From positions 9,217,604 through 9,243,444 of the forward strand of contig CAJINV010000005.1 in the NCBI GenBank assembly GCA_905178155.1: a DNA stretch of 25,841 nt, given 5' to 3'. Position numbers and translations under genes: made by a program. Source of the stretch: Amoebophrya sp. A120. Taxonomy: Eukaryota; Sar; Dinophyceae; Syndiniales; Amoebophryaceae. The notes beneath the pieces were generated by a model, which saw only the letters and a program-made list of their open reading frames with translations, searched no databases and was not told the origin of the DNA. Shown piece by piece: positions 12,501 to 21,100 of this stretch (position 1 is its first letter; each line of letters begins with the position of its first letter).

Positions 12501-15500
12501 AAGGACGCGAACTTGTCATGCTAAGTCTGGATAGTGCATAAATTTGTGTTGCATGATTGCCAATAAAAAGTGTCCACTTTTGAACAAGTTTAGAGGCAGT
12601 TTGTCATGCAGGATAGACATGATAGAGACTTTGAAGAATCTTTCATGCTAGGTCCTGCATTGCAGACCTCATGGGGCATGGAGAATATGCATGACAAGTT
12701 TGCAATCTTGCAGAGCCAGACATTTTTACATTTGATATCAGTAGCGAAAATATTAGATCCAGACGCGAGAAAAACGGCGATTTATGATCTTCCAGAAATG
12801 GGTATCAAATGTAAAAATGTCTGGGTCTGGAAGAATTCATGTTTGTCATGCTTGTCTGGCATGACTCTTCAATCTGTCATGCACGTTACGCAAGAGCTCC
12901 GCTTTTCTGTGATGCAGAAGCGCAGTTTGTCATGCAGAATAGGCAACACCTAGGAGCTCAGAAAGTTGTCATGCTGAGCCAGCATTTGTAACCTCATCAC
13001 GAGACGCTACCCAGCATCACAAGTTCCCAGACCCAGACATTTTTACATTTGATAATGGGCTCTATCAAGGAAATGGACGGGCGGCGGCCCTCTATGCATT
13101 GCAGATGTGTCTGGGTCTGGAAAGAATGGGATTTGTGATGCTAGCTGTCGATCACACAGAAATCTGTATTGCATGAGAGGCAACAGCCCCTCAGATTGTT
13201 GCCACTCAAAGAGGGCATTTCTCATGCAGAATAGGCATGAGCAAACCTTTCCGAAAGCTGTGATGCTACAGAATGCATCACAGGCATCAGAGGCCATGTA
13301 CAATTTGCATGACAAACTCTTCCAGACCCAGACATATTTGCATTTGATACCCTCCACCATGTTCCAACAGTACACTGCGCAGCTGCGGCAGAATCGCATT
13401 TTGGGGGCGCACAAGCAGGAGCTGAAGGATGGCTGGCGGCAGAGCTGTAGGGCGATGAAAATTGCGGATAGGTTGGAGGACAAGGAGGGAAAATTCTTGA
13501 AAGAAGAATTAGAATTCGAAGCGAAGACCGCAAGACTGAATGAACGACAGCAGGACATTGGATACGCGATGCCGTTGATACAAGACCCGGAGGTGGCGAA
13601 AATATCAACTGCAAAAATGTCTGGGTCTGGAAGATTGCCAGGTTTGTCATGCATATTTTGAATGATCCATGATGTCTGTGATGCATGCGCTAGCGTCACA
13701 GATTTTTCGAGGGCTTTGTGATGCCTCTATCACATGAGAAACATCCTCTCCGCGTAGCACAAAGTGGAGTCCTCTTGCTGGTTATGCAACACAAATCTTT
13801 TTAGAATCCAGAGACAGCATCACAAGTTCAGAAACTTCCAGACCCAGACATATTTGCATTTCATAGAAAAGGTTGGAAAGCAAGTGGAACGACATGGACG
13901 ATATGCATAGTACAAATTACACGTCCGGGTCGTGGTCTCCCGGATTTCTGATGCAAGAGTTGGAGCACAACAAGTAGAGCTGTGATGCACGAATAGGAGT
14001 GCAGGTGCACAGCGTTTTTGTCGTGCCGCTGAGCAGTGGTATAGTTTGTAATGCTGCGCGCGAATGAGAATTTGCAAGAGAACAAAACGGCCTTGCAAAT
14101 AAACTTGTCATGCTGTTATGCCATGTACAGGTTGCTTCACTCGTCTGCAATGCAAGCATCAGCAACACAGACTTGCTCCAGAGGGCCCAGACATTCAATT
14201 TGCAGTGCATAACCAACTACGGACACAAGAAACTCCGAGTCGAGGAAGCGATGGTGAAGTTGACGCTTAAGGGAAACGCATGCTCTGCTTCCTCCCTATC
14301 CTGTGCAAAAGTATCGTACTAGTATGAATTGCATTACAAATTAGCCCAGCATTACAAATTGAATTTGTGATGCTGATTTACCTTGAGAAGGAGATTTGTA
14401 ATGCATACAGGCAATTACTACGAGTGCGATGCTTTTGCATTTGATACTTTCATCAGCCTCAGGACAAAAGCGTCAATTTTGACATGAAGCTGAACAAGAA
14501 CGACGAAACCTACTTCTGGACGGCGTTGCGCGTCCCGGATATACTAGGTCCGTACGACGACACCAACCGGCTGTTTAAGTACTGGCTGGCTTTTTTCGTG
14601 TATCGCTCGAAAAAAGTGTTTCACTGTAAGGAAGGATTGTGCATCAAGTTCTGCATCACAAGTTCGTTACACATGACAAAGAAAATTTTCCATGCGACCC
14701 TCCTAAGGGAAAACACGGCTGAAAATGAAAATCCATTGTCTTGTATGTGTAGCAAGACAAAAGCTTCTGTGTTTCATTTTCTGCATTACAAGTTTTGTTT
14801 ACAGTGAAGCAGTTTTTTCTTGCGATATCGCGGTGGAGGACATTCAGTTTAACAAGGCGGAGAAAGAGGATCCCGTGGCGGGTATGCATTGCAAAAGGGT
14901 CGCAGGCTAGTGGAAGTTGCATGACAAATTTTGACAAGGAGAGAATCGCAATTATTGTAATGCTGAATAAGGTGCACAGGACGAGGTTTGTAATGCTGTG
15001 CTGCAGTGGTTCCTTCAAGTGCGAAGATCCTTTTGCAGAGCATAGCCGTGGTGTTTTCCGAGGACATGGCGAAATTCATTCAGGATTTAGTCATCGATGT
15101 CCGCTTCCGCAACATGCCCCGCGATTTCGTGCCCGGGGGGACGGTCGTGAAGGTTGGCGCCTGCGGCTGGAAGCAGGAGTTGCAGCGCTTTTGGACGAAG
15201 GGCGACAGCAGAGTGGACAAACCTTGGACCGCTGGGTGCGGACTCGGTGCGTTAAATTTCGGGTGCGAGGAACAGGTTCCGTTGGAGCAACACGTGCGGC
15301 TGTTTCTATTACAATGAAAAATGCCCCCACCCCGGAATTCGTGCAAGTTTCTCATGCATAAGGTTTTCAAATGAAAATCTTTTTATCTATGCATGAAAGG
15401 ACTCCGAGTCTTTCTGGTGCAGAACCTAGACTACGCAAGCTATCTTTTGCATAACAGATCCGGCTGCTGTTGGGCTCCTGTGCAACACAAATTTGAACTA

Positions 15501-17451
15501 TTGAGCATTGGAAATTTGTGATGCTGACATATGCAAGACCGAGAATGGTTCCATTGGAAAGGCGGGTTGCAAGACAAATGCTGCCAAGTTCTGGGGTGGG
15601 GGCATTTTTCACTGTAATAGTTTCGGGAGATCGTTTTGAACGATGGTTGTGAAAGAAGTTTTGCCTGTTTCCAGGGACGAAGAGAAGCAGAGGCACCCGC
15701 CGAGCTCACGGGTGTTGACACAACAGACCAAGTGCACCAGTTGGAAAAACAAATTTTGCCTGCTGGTTCTTCTGAAAGCAGTCCGGGCTCTTCTCACTCC
15801 TCTGCTGCGGAACAAAATGTTGTGTTGCAGAAACGACAGAAAACCACCACAGATGTTGAGGCGAACAAGAACCAGGAGCGGAAAACTCACGACGAGAAAC
15901 CGGGAGGTAGTAGTGGTACAACTATTAGAGCTCCTCCTGAAGTTGTAGCAGAGAGCAGCAGCACGCATCATCCTCTCGACGAGAAGATGAAAGAAGGTGA
16001 AAATAAAGACGTCGCCGGGCCGCGGGGCGGGTTTACTCCGGATAACAGAGTTAGGTTCCAACCAGCGCATGATCCTTGCCTCGAGAAGATAGAGAAAATA
16101 AAAGCAGCAAGAAAGAAAGAAGCCGCGCAGCGAGAAATCGAGGAGAAGAGAGTCATATTGAACAAAAACTACCTCCTATGGAGAGAAAAAAGTTTGTCAC
16201 AGTCACTAACTTGCAGGTTTTGCATTACAAATTTTCTCAGCATCACAAACTTTCCTTGTATTGCAGAAACACTAGGGAAATGCCTAATGAAGTATGGCTG
16301 TGATGCATTTTTACGCATGACAAACAATTTTGTATTGCAAGAATGCGCATGAGTGATCGTGACGAATTTTTTTTCTTTGATGCCTCCCTTCTGTTTCCCG
16401 CCGGACGAAGCCGCTGGATTTCGAGAAACTTTCTCAGTACTTGCACGAAGTGTCCTTTTCCGGAAAAGTGCACCAGTTGCCGATCAGTTCCGACGTCGAC
16501 GAGAAGACTTCCAGCTTGGAACACGTTTACCGAAAATGCCACGAGTTCTATCCTGAGGAAAAACGTGGTGTCGCCCACAGGTGGGAAATCTGCTAGAAAA
16601 ATTAGCCAGCTTTGCTTGTTTCGCATGACAAACTTGGGCTCGCAATGTAGTCGCATGACAAAAAATTTGGGCTCGCAGCATCACAGATCTCGGGCGCAGT
16701 GCTGATCCCTTCGGGTATCGCAAATCTCAAATCACCACTAGAAAATGCTTCTCATGGGTCTTTGCATAAGCATGCAGATGTGCATTACAACTCTGGGGAG
16801 GTGGGGCTTTTTTCCTCCGGATAAGTTTTACAAGAAAGTGGTCGACCGGGCGATTGTCGAAGTTGAGGATTACAGAAATGGAAAAATATGCGTTGCAAAA
16901 GTACTATCATACTCGTAGTTTTTGATTGCAATCGTGCATGACAAACCTTCATCCTAAGCTAAATCAGCATGACAAAAAAATTCCGTTTTGTCATGCTGAG
17001 AATTAGTTTGTGATGCAATTTCTCCTACGTACGATAGTACTTTTGCAAAAATGTTGCATAAAAAAGACGCGACAGTAAGAACAGTGACTTCATCGGCGAT
17101 TTCTACGAAAGCTTCGTAGATGCGCGGAAAGGCCTGCCCTTCCGTGTGCGGGAGGAGTTCGAAAGGTTAGCGTTTGAGGATGGAGGAGGGACAAAGGATG
17201 ATAATGATGATCATCTTGCGAGAGAAAAACGACCGGGGGACGAGAAGGAAAAACCGGGGGACGAAAAGGAAAAACCGGCGGGGAAGAAGGATGTGGTGAT
17301 GGCAGATGCTCTTGCGGGTGGATGTGGAAAGGAGGATTTTGAGAAAACCAAAGCAAAGGTGTTGAAGCTGTATAAGATGATGGAAGAGCTTGAGAATGAG
17401 TCAAGCAGCGATTCTAACTCAAGTCACGACAGCGAATCATCTTCGGGATGA
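6555..17451 (+). CDS. Gene B: giant protein with disordered repeat N-terminus and atypical extended SDR (NAD-epimerase-like) domain
   Basis: Exons: 6555-9758, 10024-10117, 10451-10640, 10896-11236, 11503-11552, 11767-11854, 12023-12086, 12371-12472, 12743-12802, 13060-13092, 13355-13602, 13871-13901, 14217-14296, 14452-14600, 14833-14882, 15050-15306, 15625-16176, 16388-16548, 16829-16886, 17066-17451. They total 6198 nt, 2065 residues. Residues 1-1035 are disordered: an AKPK tract (about 16-79), then SSEDAPAAL-type repeats. The Rossmann start RVLILGGSTFVGRTL has GGSTFVG at 1049-1055. Next come LAILNRGRKYW, FWDVIVDF (1221-1228), FISTDSVYEV (Ser1299 or Thr1300 as candidate catalytic residue), YGHKK (Tyr1503, Lys1507, the YxxxK pair), LRVPDILGPYDDT (about 1554-1566) and NFGCEEQVPLEQHV (1664-1677). 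These are hallmarks of extended SDRs such as CSP41-like or sugar-nucleotide epimerases. The roughly 200 residues between STDS and YxxxK are far more than usual. Substrate is unknown. The ATG has a purine at -3. Confidence 0.8.
6600..6790 (+). repeat. Coding AKPK repeat in gene B
   Basis: A hexanucleotide-like coding repeat gives alternating Lys-Pro-Lys-Ala units (AKPKAKPKAKPKAKPK and variants), residues about 16-79. It resembles histone H1-like basic tails. Nucleic-acid binding or a nuclear or organellar targeting role is possible but not shown. Confidence 0.8.
7990..9190 (+). repeat. Coding degenerate repeat (SSEDAPAAL type) in gene B
   Basis: About 17 imperfect units of 20-30 residues follow the pattern KVD(I/V)ATTSSEDAPAAL, residues about 479-878. 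The tract is strongly acidic with Ser, Ala and Pro, so probably unfolded. The repeat also keeps minus-strand frames open (for example 7911-8777), which I treat as artefacts. Confidence 0.8.
9759..10018 (+). mobile_element. Introner B1 (TGTCTGGGTCTGG group)
   Basis: Ends are TATCAACTGCAACTATGTC and GACATGCTTGCAGTGCATA. Flanks ATCAT at 9754-9758 and 10019-10023 are perfect. Removal joins CAT CAT|TTG GAC inside the Rossmann fold, giving HHLDLAILNRG. No AG is possible at the 3' border. Confidence 0.92.
10118..10445 (+). mobile_element. Introner B2 (CCCCCC group)
   Basis: Left end TATCGTAAGGAAAAATCCCC, right end GAATTCTTTCTTTTGATA; perfect flanks AACAA (10113-10117, 10446-10450). The subterminal CCCCATATC pairs with GATATGGGG. 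Its interior resembles element A0. Removal joins ACA A|AC ACG in frame. Confidence 0.9.
10641..10890 (+). mobile_element. Introner B3 (TGTCTGGGTCTGG group)
   Basis: Textbook ends TATCAAATGCAAAAGTGTCT and GACATTTTTACAGTTGATA, with perfect flanks TCATC at 10636-10640 and 10891-10895. Phase 2 insertion inside a Ser codon run. It has no AG in any 3' register. Confidence 0.93.
11237..11497 (+). mobile_element. Introner B4 (TGTCTGGGTCTGG group)
   Basis: Ends are TATGGATTGCAAAAGTGTCT and ACATTTTTGCATTTCATA; perfect flanks CGCGA (11232-11236, 11498-11502). The interior is nearly identical to A2 of gene A, with the same GACCAAGTTGGGAGGGAG and CTAGGTCCCGCATTCCAG strings. Confidence 0.92.
11553..11761 (+). 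mobile_element. Introner B5 (AAAAAACTGTG group)
   Basis: Ends are TATGCAAGAAAAAAACTATG and AGTTTTTTTCCTGGATA; perfect flanks TCAGT (11548-11552, 11762-11766). The internal GTAAGT and TTACACAG could in principle be used as GT-AG sites, leaving 13 extra in-frame residues. The sister element C3 lacks that AG. Whole-element removal gives the better SDR strand HYIFISTDS. Confidence 0.9.
11855..12017 (+). mobile_element. Introner B6 (CAAAAGTATCGTA group, hairpin type)
   Basis: Ends are TATGAACTGCAAAAGTATCG and CGATGCTTTTGCAGGTCATA; flanks GCTCT/GCTTT (4 of 5). The centre (11908-11936) is a perfect 13-bp hairpin, CAGCATGACAAAT with a GGA loop. Removal joins CTC T|TA CCC in frame and avoids an immediate TGA. 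Confidence 0.88.
12087..12365 (+). mobile_element. Introner B7 (GTAAAAACGT group)
   Basis: Nearly perfect terminal inverted repeat: TATCCTGAGTAAAAACGTAC and GTACGTTTTTACTCAGGATA. No flanking repeat remains (CATAG versus AGGAC), yet removal of 12087-12370 keeps the frame. Splicing at the internal GTAAAA...CTCAG creates a stop at once. Confidence 0.85.
12473..12737 (+). mobile_element. Introner B8 (TGTCTGGGTCTGG group)
   Basis: Ends are TATGGATTGTAAAAATGTCT and GACATTTTTACATTTGATA; perfect flanks TCAGT (12468-12472, 12738-12742). It uses the same target word as B5. The interior resembles A2, B4 and C6. Confidence 0.92.
12803..13054 (+). mobile_element. Introner B9 (TGTCTGGGTCTGG group)
   Basis: Ends are TATCAAATGTAAAAATGTCT and AGACATTTTTACATTTGATA, an exact inverted pair. 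Perfect flanks ATGGG (12798-12802, 13055-13059). Only 60 bp of exon separate it from B8 and 33 bp from B10. Confidence 0.93.
13093..13349 (+). mobile_element. Introner B10 (TGTCTGGGTCTGG group)
   Basis: Ends are TATGCATTGCAGATGTGTCT and AGACATATTTGCATTTGATA; perfect flanks CCCTC (13088-13092, 13350-13354). Removal joins CCC TC|C ACC ATG in frame. Confidence 0.92.
13603..13865 (+). mobile_element. Introner B11 (TGTCTGGGTCTGG group)
   Basis: Ends are TATCAACTGCAAAAATGTCT and AGACATATTTGCATTTCATA; perfect flanks GAAAA (13598-13602, 13866-13870). The following exon is only 31 bp. Confidence 0.92.
13902..14211 (+). mobile_element. Introner B12 (diverged TGTCTGGG group)
   Basis: Ends TATGCATAGTACAAATTACA and CAATTTGCAGTGCATA pair imperfectly, with subterminal GTCCGGGTC against GGGCCCAGAC. 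No flanking repeat is recognisable (GACGA/ACCAA). Removal of 13902-14216 joins GA|C TAC and creates the catalytic YGHKK motif right at the junction, which supports the border. Confidence 0.78.
14297..14446 (+). mobile_element. Introner B13 (CAAAAGTATCGTA group, hairpin type)
   Basis: Ends are TATCCTGTGCAAAAGTATCG and GATGCTTTTGCATTTGATA; flanks CTCCC/CTTTC (3 of 5). The centre (14347-14375) folds as CAGCATTACAAATT against AATTTGTGATGCTG. Removal joins TCC C|AT CAG in frame. Confidence 0.85.
14601..14827 (+). mobile_element. Introner B14 (TTTCACTGTAAGG variant)
   Basis: Ends are TATCGCTCGAAAAAAGTGTT and CAGTTTTTTCTTGCGATA, with subterminal TTTCACTGTAA facing TTTACAGTGAA. Flanks TCGTG/TCGCG (4 of 5). 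Removal joins TTC GTG|GTG GAG in frame. Confidence 0.87.
14883..15044 (+). mobile_element. Introner B15 (CAAAAGGGTCGCA variant)
   Basis: Ends are TATGCATTGCAAAAGGGTCG and CGAAGATCCTTTTGCAGAGC followed by ATA. Flanks GCGGG/GCCGT (3 of 5). Removal joins GCG GG|G GTG TTT in frame before SEDMAKFIQD of the SDR domain. Confidence 0.82.
15307..15619 (+). mobile_element. Introner B16 (AAAAATGCCCCCACC group)
   Basis: Ends are TATTACAATGAAAAATGCCC and GCATTTTTCACTGTAATA, with subterminal CCCCCACCCCGGAA facing TTCTGGGGTGGGGG. Perfect flanks GTTTC (15302-15306, 15620-15624). Removal joins CTG TTT C|GG GAG in frame. Confidence 0.92.
16177..16382 (+). mobile_element. Introner B17 (AAAAAAGTTTGTCAC variant)
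   Basis: Ends are TATGGAGAGAAAAAAGTTTG and GAATTTTTTTTCTTTGATG; the last base is G, not A. Subterminal GTCAC faces GTGAC. Perfect flanks CCTCC (16172-16176, 16383-16387). Removal joins CTC C|CT TCT in frame. Confidence 0.9.
16549..16823 (+). mobile_element. Introner B18 (GGAAAAACGTGG group)
   Basis: Ends are TATCCTGAGGAAAAACGTGG and GGGGCTTTTTTCCTCCGGAT followed by A. It is related to B7 and C1 but its GAGG replaces the GT that could have served as a donor. Flanks AGTTC/AGTTT (4 of 5). Removal joins GAG TTC|TAC AAG in frame. Confidence 0.87.
16887..17060 (+). mobile_element. Introner B19 (CAAAAGTACTATC group, hairpin type)
   Basis: Ends are TATGCGTTGCAAAAGTACTA and CTTTTGCAAAAATGTTGCAT followed by A; flanks AAAAA on both sides. 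The centre has a perfect 13-bp stem, CAGCATGACAAAA (16965-16977) with TTTTGTCATGCTG (16986-16998). No AG is possible at the 3' border. Confidence 0.88.
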
Positions 17452-18184
17452 TTATACATGAGATTTGCTGATGAAGAAAACTAGGTAGAGCAGGACTACG
17501 TAGTGCGTAACAGATTGCCCGACTCTGAAGAAGACTTTGCTTTTACATTCTCTTACTATCTTTGCAAGGAAAGGTGTGCTTTAGGTAGACGACCAAATGT
17601 CTTCATCCATGATGTGAACAACACAAAATCTTGTTTTGTGAGGTCTCTCTGAATGCAGAAGCGAAATAAAAAACCCATTACCCATAAAAAATCGCCGACC
17701 TGCCGGTCTACTTACTTACAGGCACAGTAGATGCAGCAGCACGACAAGAGCGAAAAAATTTGCTGTTGCATTGCATTTTTTCGCTAGTTCTCTTCATGTT
17801 CGTTAGCTCTACTTCTACGCTATGATCGTGTCGTGTCCATATAATTTCTGTCGAAAAAACGAGCGATTGCTATGCCAAAATGTGGTGGTCGAGAGGGGGA
17901 GAGCGTCTTCGTATTTAAGTATGTGGTTCGCGTCCGTGTCGCGCTCGTCGTGCTCGTTGAGAGTAGGCCTGAGTCTTAGAAGATAGAACTCCGGACGAGA
18001 AATCTGATTTCGGGCCTCGAGGACCTGGGGCTCAACTTTCATCGCCTCACGTTGGCACAACAAAATGCTTCTTCTAGCTGCGCAGGTGAACTAGTAGTAC
18101 AGCAAGGCTCGGCTGTACGTAGTTTTGAAGTAGATTCTGAAACAAATATATAAAACTGTGAATTGTCAAACTATCAACAGCAAA
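17452..18184. other. Spacer between genes B and C
   Basis: No credible gene. TATATAAAA at 18147-18155 lies 30 bp before the gene C start and might be a core promoter element, though syndinian promoters are not well enough known to say. A strong hairpin lies at 17749-17785. Confidence 0.4.
17749..17785. other. Hairpin in the B-C spacer
   Basis: AGCGAAAAAAT (17749-17759) pairs perfectly with ATTTTTTCGCT (17775-17785) across a 15-nt loop, about 300 bp after the gene B stop. It could act in 3'-end formation or be an old element core; there is no direct evidence for either. Confidence 0.45.
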
Positions 18185-21100
18185 ATGCTCTATTTCCGCC
18201 GATCAGGAGCAACGACCATCTTCGCGGCCCTCGCCGCAACCTCAACGACCCTGGTCGTCCAGGCCCGGCGGAAGCCCGGACTCGGCGCGTCGCACCAGAA
18301 GAAGTTGCAGACCTTCGTTACCATCGACGGTAACGCGGATCAAGAATACCACGATGATGACGCGCACCTCTACCTTGCAGACGAACACGCGGACGAACAT
18401 CACGAGGAGCATGATGACCACACGTCTTATTCTGAGTAAAAACGTCCCCACGACCACAGACATAGTCCAGATGGGAACTTGGCAACACAAATCAAAACAA
18501 GGTTTGGCTGTTGCGCATGACAAGTTTGGGCTCGCAGTGTAATCCTTTACAGCTGGTGCAGCCCGAAGAGAAATCGACACTGTCTTCCTCATTCTCGCAT
18601 GACAAACTCGTCCCCGTCGATGAAATTAGAAAATGCCTGTCATGTGGCTGCGCATGAGAAACTTTTTAGGCATGCAGATTTGCATGACAACTCTGGGGCA
18701 AAGACGTTTTTGCACAGGATACGTCTTTCATCGAAGTGAAGCGGCCGAAGAAGTTTAAGCAGAAACTGGATTCCGAGCTTATGACCCGCACAGACGTGGT
18801 TACAATCTCAGCTGTTACAATAGAATCTGGAAATCTGTGATGCAAGAACTGCATGATCTAGCCTACTCCCATAGGATTGCGCATGACAAGTTTCGGAGTC
18901 CCAAATCCGCCTGAAATCCGGCAAAATTTGTATTACGAAAAGCTCAATTCGCTCTGCGTTCCTCATGCTCTTCATGCAATACAAATTCCAGAACCAGATT
19001 CTATTGTAACGTTTGAGATTGTAACTTTTGAGCAGGCCATAGAGCTGAACGACGAGGCGTCCGCCTTCCTCGACGTGAACAATCTGAAGGATGACGAGGG
19101 GACAAAAACTACGGGGAAGGGTGGCGCGGAGATCACCGGCATGGAACTGGATATCCAAGAAAAAAACTGTGTAAGTGTAAATTTGTGTTGCAGAACATGC
19201 AACAGAGCTACACCTGTCATGCCAGACAGCCATAAAGTCCTCTTTTCATTTGTGTTTTCCCTTACAAGCCACGCATGACAGGTTTTCTCTGCCATGTAGA
19301 GCAAATTTGTGATGCTGTTCCTCAAAGAAAGTTACACTTACACACTTTTTTTCTTGGATACTGGAGAGAAAGAAGAAGAAGGAAACCGTCAAAACGGAGA
19401 ATGTCCAGATCACATCGCAGAAAAACTATCCACTGCAAATATGTCTGGATTTGTGATGCGAGATGCGAAGGACAGCGAGATCTGTAATGCTTGAATACGA
19501 TTATGGTCTTTTTTTCGTCGTTCTCGACGGGAATGAATCGATCCGCAAGAAGTTGGGGAAACACAACTTCTCATGCTGTGATGCAAGTATCACCAACACA
19601 AGTTGTTTCCAGACACCCAGATGACATAGTTGCATTTGATAAAAACGTAAAAACGTCGACTGCCGCGCCCGTCACGAAAGCTGCTACGACCACCAAGAAA
19701 ACTACGACCACGACTACCACAACGGACATCAACAATGGACTGGTAAGATGATAGAGTTTTTTTGTCATGCGCAGAACGCATTGGACATGCATTTCTGTCA
19801 TGCATGAATTGCAACGACAATTAATGCGCGCTTCAATCAAAATTCAGGTCAACCCGCGGTTGCGCGAGAAGTACCACCCGGACCACATGACCGGGCACAA
19901 AGCCTCTTACGGGGTCTTCGCCATCATCGGGGGCGTCATCCTCGGTTTCGGGCTTTTTGTCACGGTTTTCTGCATATGCATTGCAAAAATGTCTGGGTCT
20001 GGAAGGATGGAAGTTGTGACGCGTGCGGTGGATCACACAAAAATCGCTCTTGCGTGATAGCCAAAAGTTGCCCTTTTCTGACCACCATGAGAGGGAGTTT
20101 CTCATGCAGGGCAGGCATGGTAGAGACCTCGCAGAATCTGTCATGCTAGGTCCTGCATTCCAGACGAGACCTCTTGGGCATAGAAACCCAGCATGGTAAC
20201 TTTGTATTCTTCCAGACCCAGACATTTTTGCAATGCATACTGCATCTACTACGGACCCAAGTCGAAATCGAAGGAGAGCGACATTTCACGGACGCTGAAC
20301 AAGGACTACGACAAGGCCGCGGGAAAGTCACCCGAGTCGAAGCGCGGCAAGAAGGGGGAGTCAAGTGTGGGTGGAGAGGGGACTTCGTACGGGAGCTATG
20401 AGAGTGCACAAGTAACCCCCCTCACCGCTCCCCTCAGTTGTATTGTGCAGAACACCAAATACGTGTTTAGCTGACGAATTCTGGCGACCCCCCGGGCGCC
20501 GTCATTAGGCTGCTTGGGGGGGTTTGGGGGGGCAAGATTCAGCGTAGCCGGCTAGGGTTCGGCTAGGGTTCGGCCAGGGTTCGGCCAGGGTTTTCGCCCA
20601 GGGTTTTCGCCCAGGGTTTTCGCCCAGGGTTTTCGCCCAGGGTGCGCCCAGGGTTCGCCCAGGGTTCGCCCGGGGTTCGCCCGGGGTTCGCCCAGGGTTC
20701 GCCCAGGGTTCGCCCAGGGTTCGCCCAGGGTTCGCCCAGGGTTCGCCCAGGGTTCGCCCAGGGTATTCTGTGTGTTGTTTTATGTTCGTTCCTGTAAAAT
20801 AAATGTTGGGGACAGAGGGGGGCGGTGCACTCTCATAGGAGCTCGGAGTACTACAGCAGTTCGCAGTACACCAGTGGATCCTCATATGCAAGAAAAAACC
20901 ACTCCCGCGTGTGAGTCTGTACCTGTAGTGAGTAAGTGTGTAGACGTATGCTGGCCAGGAGCCACGAAGCCCTCTTTTCATAAGGTGGCGTCTTAAGTGC
21001 TAGCAGTGCATGACAGCCTTGCTCTGTCATGCGAACAAGATTTGATGTCCTGCTTTGCTGTCACTACTTCAAGAAAGCTGAAGCTACTTCTCACAGCACT

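Noticed and set aside
20505-20981. Minus-strand Pro/Gly/Trp repeat ORF
   Set aside because: It is the translated minisatellite inside introner C7.
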